From NCBI GenBank assembly GCA_028281765.1, contig JANQJF010000001.1, positions 62,001 through 126,000 on the forward strand: 64,000 bases of DNA. Direction: 5' to 3'. The stretch comes from Planctomycetota bacterium. Its GTDB lineage: Bacteria > Planctomycetota > UBA1135 > UBA2386. Under the pieces are notes generated by a model, which was not told the origin of the DNA, searched no databases, and saw only the letters and a program-made list of their open reading frames with translations. Below are positions 57,967-64,000 of the stretch, in pieces. The translations under genes were made by a program, and so were the position numbers. The first letter of the stretch is position 1; each line of letters opens with the position of its first letter.

Positions 57967-60909
57967 CTACAGGCTCAGCGTCGCGGTTTCTCCCGGCGCG
58001 ACGGTCACCTCACCGGTGCGCTTTTCCTCGCCGAGGTGCACGGTCACCTTCCACGTGCCGGGGTCGAGCGACGAGAGCGTCGTCTTGCCGTTCTGCAGCA
58101 TCTGCCCCTTCTGCTTGCGCTCCTGGCCTTCGGCGACCTGCAGGACGGCCGACACGTACGCGAACGTCACCGATGCGTCCTTCACCTCGACGACGATCTT
58201 TCCTGCGGGCTCGAGGACGAACTGCAGATCGCGACGTTCGGACCCGAGCGCGACGGACACCGGATCGCTCTTGGCGGTGCGGTGCGACTTGGACTTCACC
58301 GTTACGACGAGCGCCGTGTCCGGCTGCACGCCTTCGAGACGGAACGTCCCATCCGCTTGTGTGCGAGGCCCGACCTGCGTCTCGCTCCCAGGCCAACCGT
58401 AGATTCGCATGTCCGCGAAGTCGTTACCGCCGTCTTTCGCGGGCGCCACGCTCAACGAGGCCCCGCTGACGGGTTTGCCCTCGTGATCGACCACGCGGCC
58501 GGAGAGGACGGTCACTCGAAGATCAACGTCGCACACGGTCTCCCCTTCGACCGCGCGAAACTCGACGCTGCTCGGCATGGCTCGTGACTCGTGCGAGATC
58601 AACAGACGAGCGTCCCCGAGCTTCACGTCCTGGATCTCGAACCTCCCCACCGAGTCGGTCTTCTCGCCTCTGCCGCCGCCACGCATCACCATCTCATTGA
58701 CCATGATGTCTTCTTCCGCAGAGTCTTTGGCGGAGCGAATCGAAATCGTCGCGCCGACCAGGGGCTTGCCGTTCTGGCGAACGATTCCCGTGACCCTGGA
58801 TCGGAACTCTCGCTCCAGCACCAGCTCCACATCCTGCCGATCGACGACTTCGACGACCTTGCCGTCCTCGGATTGCTGGAATGCCGTCTCGTCGATCTCG
58901 ACCTCGACATCGGCCCACCCCCCAAAATCGCTGGACGAGTTGGAGAGGATGCGCACGCGATACTCTCCCGGGGCGACGTGGGCGAAACGCGCAATCCCTT
59001 TCGCGTCCGTCTTCACGTCCTTGCTCGAGCCACCCTTCTCGGTCTCGCGGCGCTCGACGTTGACGTTGGGCAAGGGTTCGCCGCGGGGATCCACGACCTT
59101 GGCGAGGATCGTGCCGCCCACGATCATGTCGACTTCGTGCTCCATCCGCCCGCGGTCCGGAGCCTTCAGCGGCTCGCTGCGATACGTCGCGTATTCCTTG
59201 TGCGTGACGCGAACCGTGAACGCTTGCCCCGGCTCGATCGCGATCTCGGCCTTGCCCTCGTCGTCCGTCTTGTCGCGGCCGCCGCGCGCCGAAGCACGCG
59301 CGGACGCCAGCCTGCCGACGGCCAGTGTGTATTCGAGCGACTCTTGCGAGTCCGTCACGACCCGGGTCCTGACGGTCGCGCCCACGAGCGGCTGTCCTTG
59401 GTCGTCGCGCACCGTGACCGCGATCATCGGCAGCGGTTCGAACCGGAGGATGCCGAGGTCGACGTTCCCGGACTTCGGGAGCGAGAGGTCCGACCGGACT
59501 ACCGAGCGGTAACCCGCGGCCTCCACCGTGACCTTGAGGCGCTGATCGCCCCTCTCGCTCGGCTGCAGACCGGGCACGCGGAAGACTCCGGTGTCGTCCG
59601 GCTCGAGGTCCTTCTCGCGGACGCGCGGGGAGCCTCCGAACATGTCCTGGCGCCCGCCCGTCAGGCGGGCCGTCGCAGTCACCGCACCGATGCTCTTGCC
59701 GGTCACCTCGTCCACCGCCTGGAACGTGACCGCAACGCCGGGCCGATACTCGAGTGAGACCCCGGATGCGCCGCTCGCCACGACCTTGGTGGGCGTGACC
59801 GTCGACTTGTTCCAACGACTGCCCTTGACGGGTAGGGCCGCGACCCGGTACTCCGCGCCGATTTCGAGGCCACCGAGCGAGAACGTGCCGTCCTCCCCGA
59901 CTTCGGTGTGATGCGGCGCCATCGAAAGGCGCGCTCCGAACTGCAGGCGAAACGCGGCCATCGAGTCGTTGGACTCGGCTTGTTCACCGGCAGCGACGAC
60001 CTTGCTCGCGCGAACCTCGAACTTCTCATCGCCCTCCGGCAATCCGCGCACGACACCGGTCACACGGGCGCCAGTGGCGAGTTGGATCCGCACGCCGCGA
60101 ACCTCGCGGCCCCGCTCCGATACCGAGCCCGACACGGCCTGGCTTGCGAACTCGTCGTGATACGCGACGAGGCGGAACTCACCCTCTCGCTGGAGAAGCA
60201 CACGGAACTCGCCATCCACGTTCGTCTTCACTCCGCGTCGCTCCATCGAGAACGAGAACGGGTCGCTGCCTCGACGATCCGGTTCGACGAGCGCGTCCTC
60301 GACTGGACGACCATCCGGTCCGACGACCGAACCGATCACCGGGAACCCCACCTCGAGCCGCAGGACGCCGACATCCGAGTCTCCGCCGGACGTCGCTGCC
60401 ACCTCGTGCATCATCGCCAAGTGCCGGTCGCCGACACAGATCAGTCGGAGCGGACGCTCACTGGTCGGAGCAGCGACTCGGAATGTGCCGTCGGCGCCGG
60501 AGCGCGCACGCTTCGCCTTCTCGAGATCCTTCGGCTCGGCGCCCGGATCCATGAGCTGGCTCAGGTTGAACCACCCGCGGTCCTCGACCACGAACACCCT
60601 CGCGCCTTCGACGGGAGCGTCGCCGGGTTCGAGCAGCGTTCCAACGACGAACCCGTGCTCGCCCTCGTCGTCCATGTCCGCTGTCGTCGCGGCGACGAGC
60701 GCGCGGTCCCCGTCTTCGGGCTCGTCCTCGCCATCAGCGCCGCCCTCGCCGATCGACCCGGTCTCGGCATCGGCCTCACTCGAATCCGAGTCGTTCGCGT
60801 CCACGACCCCGATAGGCGCTTCACCGGGGTCGCCGCCGAACACGAAGAGGGCGCCGACGGCACCCGCGATGAGGAGGAGAACAAGTACGAGTCCTGAGGA
60901 CGAGCGCAT
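57967..60909 (-). CDS. Large envelope protein with tandem carboxypeptidase-regulatory-like domains
   Basis: 980 residues. A hydrophobic N-terminal anchor (about 6-26, VLVLLLIAGAVGALFVF) precedes a highly acidic linker (about 30-75). The remainder is an array of about 8-9 Ig-like carboxypeptidase-regulatory/transthyretin-like domains of about 90-100 residues, each marked by a GTLLEPGDAPVEGARVFV, GSVVGPDGRPVEDALVEP, GRVVDHEGKPVSGASLSV-type start and a DGTFRV/GRFEI strand. No enzyme motif appears. Such proteins are usually surface-anchored stalks or scaffolds. It lies 7 bp from DUF72 on the same strand. Confidence 0.85.
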   Translation of the reverse strand: MRSSSGLVLVLLLIAGAVGALFVFGGDPGEAPIGVVDANDSDSSEADAETGSIGEGGADGEDEPEDGDRALVAATTADMDDEGEHGFVVGTLLEPGDAPVEGARVFVVEDRGWFNLSQLMDPGAEPKDLEKAKRARSGADGTFRVAAPTSERPLRLICVGDRHLAMMHEVAATSGGDSDVGVLRLEVGFPVIGSVVGPDGRPVEDALVEPDRRGSDPFSFSMERRGVKTNVDGEFRVLLQREGEFRLVAYHDEFASQAVSGSVSERGREVRGVRIQLATGARVTGVVRGLPEGDEKFEVRASKVVAAGEQAESNDSMAAFRLQFGARLSMAPHHTEVGEDGTFSLGGLEIGAEYRVAALPVKGSRWNKSTVTPTKVVASGASGVSLEYRPGVAVTFQAVDEVTGKSIGAVTATARLTGGRQDMFGGSPRVREKDLEPDDTGVFRVPGLQPSERGDQRLKVTVEAAGYRSVVRSDLSLPKSGNVDLGILRFEPLPMIAVTVRDDQGQPLVGATVRTRVVTDSQESLEYTLAVGRLASARASARGGRDKTDDEGKAEIAIEPGQAFTVRVTHKEYATYRSEPLKAPDRGRMEHEVDMIVGGTILAKVVDPRGEPLPNVNVERRETEKGGSSKDVKTDAKGIARFAHVAPGEYRVRILSNSSSDFGGWADVEVEIDETAFQQSEDGKVVEVVDRQDVELVLEREFRSRVTGIVRQNGKPLVGATISIRSAKDSAEEDIMVNEMVMRGGGRGEKTDSVGRFEIQDVKLGDARLLISHESRAMPSSVEFRAVEGETVCDVDLRVTVLSGRVVDHEGKPVSGASLSVAPAKDGGNDFADMRIYGWPGSETQVGPRTQADGTFRLEGVQPDTALVVTVKSKSHRTAKSDPVSVALGSERRDLQFVLEPAGKIVVEVKDASVTFAYVSAVLQVAEGQERKQKGQMLQNGKTTLSSLDPGTWKVTVHLGEEKRTGEVTVAPGETATLSL

Positions 60910-60986
60910 GAGTCAGTCTCCGGGGGTGGGATGCAGAGGTCGACGTCGCGATCGCGTCAGCCCTCCCGTATTTGGGCGCATGTCGG

Positions 60987-62042
60987 TCACAACGTAAACC
61001 TCGTCGCGACCGCGGACGTGCTCACGGCGGAACCGAGCGGGACCGTCGTGCTCCCCTGCGTAAACGTGCGCTTGCATTGGATCCCCGGATTCCCGTCGGT
61101 GCGTGGCAGGTTCACCAGCGCGCTGTTCGAGAGCGCGACACCGATCCCGAGCTGCGATCCGTCGAGCGCGAGCGCCTGGGTCGTGAACGGCAGCGACGCC
61201 GCGCCCGCGCTCCAGGCTACGGGGAAGACGACCTCCGACACGACCCCGCCCGACGTCGAGTTCCCGATCGGCAGGCTGAGAAACCCGTCCGCACCCAGCG
61301 GTGCGCACAGCCCCGGCACCGGAATGGCGTCGAACCACACGCTGCCGAGCATGACGACGACCCCGGCCTGCGACGGAGCTCCGGACACCCCGAACCCCAG
61401 CTCGAGCCCGCTGCCGTCACTGCGGAACTGGCCGAACATCGTGAATGCGCCGTTGGACGTGGCGCACCCGGGACCGAGATCGAGCAACGTCGAGCCGTAG
61501 TCCATCGATGCCGGCACCCCGAACCAGTCGTTCGCGTAGGTGCCGCCCCCGGACGACCCGTGGACGATCACGTCCCAGACAAGCGCGTCCTGCTCGTTGT
61601 AGGACCAGGGTTGCTGGAACGGGACGACGAGGTCGTATTCCAGCAGTGCCGGCGTCGAGGTCCAGTCGGGAACGTTGATCACCGTGCGAGGAAAGACGAC
61701 GGTCGGCGCGTCGAGTGCGTTCGCCGCGAAGTCATTGGAGAATGTCGCAAAGTCCGTGTGCGCCATTTGCACCTCGAGGTCGATCGTGCGAGCGACGGCG
61801 CTGGCCAGCGGACCGTCCTCGCGACGCCACGCGATCGCGGAGACGGTCGGAAGCAGCTGACCGATGAAGTTCGCATCCGCCTGCTGGACGCGGCTCTGGT
61901 GACCCGCGACCGTCCCGAACATCACGGCCGACCAGGAGTTCCCGAACTCGTGGTCCGCCCCGGGCGGACTGTAGACGCGAAACTCCTGGCCTGTCGCAGA
62001 CGCGACGACGAGCGCAGCAGCCATCATTGCCTTCCGGATCAC
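60987..62042 (-). CDS. Secreted protein of unknown function
   Basis: 351 residues from the GTG at 62042 (preceded by GGGGG); the frame is open to 62084. Signal peptide ends near SATGQ. The chain is beta-rich with aromatic residues (YSPPGADHEFGNSWSAVMFGTV; WSYNEQDALVWDVIVHG) and three Cys in Gly-rich contexts. The order of an early DHEFGNSWS segment, a central W-D-V-I-V strand and a C-terminal GIGVALSNSALVNLP is not one I recognise. No neighbour suggests a role. Confidence 0.75.
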   Translation of the reverse strand: MIRKAMMAAALVVASATGQEFRVYSPPGADHEFGNSWSAVMFGTVAGHQSRVQQADANFIGQLLPTVSAIAWRREDGPLASAVARTIDLEVQMAHTDFATFSNDFAANALDAPTVVFPRTVINVPDWTSTPALLEYDLVVPFQQPWSYNEQDALVWDVIVHGSSGGGTYANDWFGVPASMDYGSTLLDLGPGCATSNGAFTMFGQFRSDGSGLELGFGVSGAPSQAGVVVMLGSVWFDAIPVPGLCAPLGADGFLSLPIGNSTSGGVVSEVVFPVAWSAGAASLPFTTQALALDGSQLGIGVALSNSALVNLPRTDGNPGIQCKRTFTQGSTTVPLGSAVSTSAVATRFTL

Positions 62043-62095
62043 ATCGCCCCCAACGGTCGATTCGAACAGAACGGAGCGTAGCATGTCGCCGCGCC

Positions 62096-63994
62096 ATGGG
62101 AGTCCTCACACTTCAAGACGTCCGACAATCCTACGAAGACCGCGAACTGCTTCGCGGCGTCTCGCTCGTGATCGAGGAGTCGGATCGCATCGGGCTCCTG
62201 GGTCCGAACGGCAGCGGGAAGTCGACGCTGCTTCGCATTCTCGCCGGCCGAGAAGTGCCCGACTCGGGGCAGCGCACGACACGCCGGGATCTGCGAATCG
62301 GCTATCTCGAGCAGGATCCTCAGTTCGAACCGGGCACAACCGTGTCGGACGCGATCCGCGCGGGCTTCGCGCAGCGGGGCGAGATCCTGCAGCGATTGTC
62401 CGCGGTACATGATCGACTCGGCGAGGTCGAGGGAGAGGAGCTCGACCGGGCGCTCGCCGAACAGGCGACGTTGGAGGACCAGCTCGATGCCCAGGGCGGG
62501 CACGACGTCGACCACCGGGTCGACGCGATGATTCACGACCTCGGGCTCCTCAGCGCAACCGCCACGTGCGAGTCCCTGTCCGGCGGCGAGCGTCGGCGCA
62601 TCGCCCTCGCCCAGCTCCTGCTCCAGAAACACGATCTCCTGATCCTCGACGAGCCGACCAACCACCTCGACGCCGAGGTGACCGAGTGGCTCGAGGACCG
62701 CCTGCTCGGCCTGCGGTGTCCGTTCGTGCTCGTGACGCACGACCGCTACTTCCTCGACCGCCTCGTGACGCGCACGATCGAGATCGAGCGCGGCGAACTA
62801 CACGAATACGATGGCGGCTACGGAGAGTTCCTCGCCGCGAGGGCGGCGCGACTCGAACGCGAACAGGCCGCGGAGTCGACGCGCCTCAACCTCCTACGAC
62901 GAGAGACCGAATGGATGCGCCGTGGCCCACCAGCGCGCACCACGAAGGCCAAGGCCCGGATCGATCGCTTCGACGCACTGGTCGCCGGGAAGCCCGAAGC
63001 CGCCGCCCGCGACCTGGAGTTTCGGATCCCGCCCGGTCCGCGCCTCGGCGAGAAGGTCATCGAGCTGGAAGGGGTCACCGCGGGATACGGCGACGAAGTC
63101 CTGTTCTCGAACATGGACCTGGAGATCGGCGCTCGCACTCGCATCGGCATCGTCGGCCCCAACGGCACCGGCAAGAGCACGCTGCTCAAAGTGTGCATCG
63201 GCCAGCTCGAGCCGCAGAAGGGCTCCGTCTCCCTCGGTTCGACCGTGCGCGTCGCGACGATCGACCAGCGGCGCAGCGACCTGGACCCCGAGAAGACCGT
63301 TCTCGAAGAAGTGTCCGGCGGCAACGACTACGTGCACGTCGACGGACGCAACGTCCGCGTCGAGACGTTCCTCGAGCAGTTCCTGTTTCCCGGCTCGATG
63401 CGTCGCAGCAAGATCGCCAACCTCTCGGGAGGCGAGCGCAATCGGGTCCTGCTCGCGAAGCTCCTGAGCGCGGGCGGCAACGTCCTCGTCCTCGACGAAC
63501 CGACCAATGACCTCGACCTGATGACGCTGCGCGTCCTCGAAGAGGCGCTGATCGACTTCCCCGGTGTCGTCCTCGTCGTCAGCCACGACCGATACTTCCT
63601 CGACCGCGTCGCGACCCGCATCGTCCACATGGACGGACACGGGCACCACCGCATCCACGAAGGCGATCTCAGCCTGCTCCTGGAACGCCTCGCGAAGGAA
63701 CGCGCGGACCGAGCCGCGAAGGCCGCGCCGAAACCAGCCGCGAAGCCGGCGGCGGAGACCAAGCCCAAGGTCCGCAAGCTCAGCACCCGCGAACACGCCG
63801 AACTCGAGAAACTGCCCGACGCGATCGCCGAGGCCGAGGCAGCGCTCGAACAAATCGACGAGAAGCTCGCGGACCCGTCGCTGTACGAGGGCGACGGCTC
63901 CGCAGGCCGCGCGCTCGGCGACGAGCGAACCGCGGCCCAGGCCGAGGTCGAGCGGTTGTACGCGCGATGGGAAGAGCTCGAGAGTTTGCGGTGA
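62096..63994 (+). CDS. uup: ABC-F family ATPase (Uup-like)
   Basis: 632 residues, two ABC nucleotide-binding domains in one chain and no membrane part. The first has GPNGSGKS (residues about 38-45), LSGGERRRIALAQLLL and LLILDEPTNHLD; the second has GPNGTGKS, LSGGERNRVLLAKLL and LVLDEPTNDLD. The inter-domain linker is charged, and the C-terminus is an Ala/Lys-rich stretch followed by a coiled coil (LEKLPDAIAEAEAALEQIDEKL), as in Uup, which binds ribosomes and branched DNA. ATG 62096 gives the family N-terminus. Complete within the window. Confidence 0.92.
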   Translation: MGVLTLQDVRQSYEDRELLRGVSLVIEESDRIGLLGPNGSGKSTLLRILAGREVPDSGQRTTRRDLRIGYLEQDPQFEPGTTVSDAIRAGFAQRGEILQRLSAVHDRLGEVEGEELDRALAEQATLEDQLDAQGGHDVDHRVDAMIHDLGLLSATATCESLSGGERRRIALAQLLLQKHDLLILDEPTNHLDAEVTEWLEDRLLGLRCPFVLVTHDRYFLDRLVTRTIEIERGELHEYDGGYGEFLAARAARLEREQAAESTRLNLLRRETEWMRRGPPARTTKAKARIDRFDALVAGKPEAAARDLEFRIPPGPRLGEKVIELEGVTAGYGDEVLFSNMDLEIGARTRIGIVGPNGTGKSTLLKVCIGQLEPQKGSVSLGSTVRVATIDQRRSDLDPEKTVLEEVSGGNDYVHVDGRNVRVETFLEQFLFPGSMRRSKIANLSGGERNRVLLAKLLSAGGNVLVLDEPTNDLDLMTLRVLEEALIDFPGVVLVVSHDRYFLDRVATRIVHMDGHGHHRIHEGDLSLLLERLAKERADRAAKAAPKPAAKPAAETKPKVRKLSTREHAELEKLPDAIAEAEAALEQIDEKLADPSLYEGDGSAGRALGDERTAAQAEVERLYARWEELESLR

Positions 63995-64000
63995 GTCGGG

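Noticed and set aside
1..64000. Genome-wide reassignment of TGA to Trp, Gly or Cys
   Set aside because: Many intact genes end in TGA, often overlapping the next ATG as ATGA, and TGG and TGC are used normally.

Overview
The window is GC-rich bacterial chromosome with tightly packed genes on both strands, many GTG/TTG starts, and no rRNA, tRNA or CRISPR array that I could find. Its make-up suggests a member of the Planctomycetota or a close relative: many secreted FG-GAP/VCBS and ASPIC/UnbV proteins, a serine/threonine kinase fused to a WD40 propeller, three ECF sigma factors beside kinase or putative anti-sigma genes, a sulfatase, a PDZ/DUF6288 protein, and large secreted proteins of unknown function. 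That assignment is an inference from gene content.

Layout. 1-3530: topoisomerase III (cut by the left edge) diverging from a CoA-acylating malonate/methylmalonate-semialdehyde dehydrogenase. 3553-8532: a secreted unknown, a long FG-GAP/UnbV/thioredoxin protein read through an in-frame TGA, a remnant of a ureidopropionase gene and a frameshifted lipoprotein. 8923-15153: a compact reductive pyrimidine-degradation operon (beta-ureidopropionase, dihydropyrimidinase, class III aminotransferase, PreT and PreA), facing an NCS2 nucleobase permease and a glycosyltransferase on the other strand. With the dehydrogenase at 2085 this could take uracil or thymine to beta-alanine or beta-aminoisobutyrate, then to the semialdehyde and acetyl- or propionyl-CoA. 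17857-31928: DUF4870 protein, a second TGA-interrupted FG-GAP protein, kinase-WD40, two tandem secreted paralogs, an ECF sigma factor, membrane proteins and an STN-like protein. 31926-32098: a near-palindromic MITE-like element. 32111-39065: ECF sigma factor and partner, a small TGA-interrupted zinc-ribbon protein, flagellin-like protein, MATE transporter, a thioredoxin-like/MsrA-like protein with two in-frame TGAs, and a PDZ/DUF6288 protein. 39078-50417: CRTAC1-like protein, sulfatase, L-serine ammonia-lyase, a third secreted paralog, a Tm-1-like/PEP-hydrolase-like pair, and a thioredoxin protein. 50469-63994: HEAT/beta-propeller protein, ECF sigma/anti-sigma pair, a kinase-aminotransferase fusion, an EEP hydrolase fusion, DUF72 protein, a 980-residue carboxypeptidase-regulatory-like repeat protein, a secreted unknown and an ABC-F ATPase.

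Main discovery claim. Four genes carry five in-frame TGA codons that break otherwise continuous reading frames. In one the TGA replaces the catalytic Cys of the MsrA GCFW motif; in another site of the same protein it makes a UxxC redox motif. Each TGA is followed by a hairpin that fits the bacterial SECIS rules (apical loop 17-26 nt downstream, G first in the loop), and three of the five loops contain GGUC, as in E. coli fdhF. I read these as a cluster of selenoprotein genes of previously unrecognised families. TGA is also the normal stop of many neighbours, so this is not genome-wide reassignment. No sel genes lie in the window.

A second genome-level feature is that many genes have a -10-like hexamer only 5-10 nt before the start codon and no Shine-Dalgarno sequence, which suggests leaderless mRNAs.
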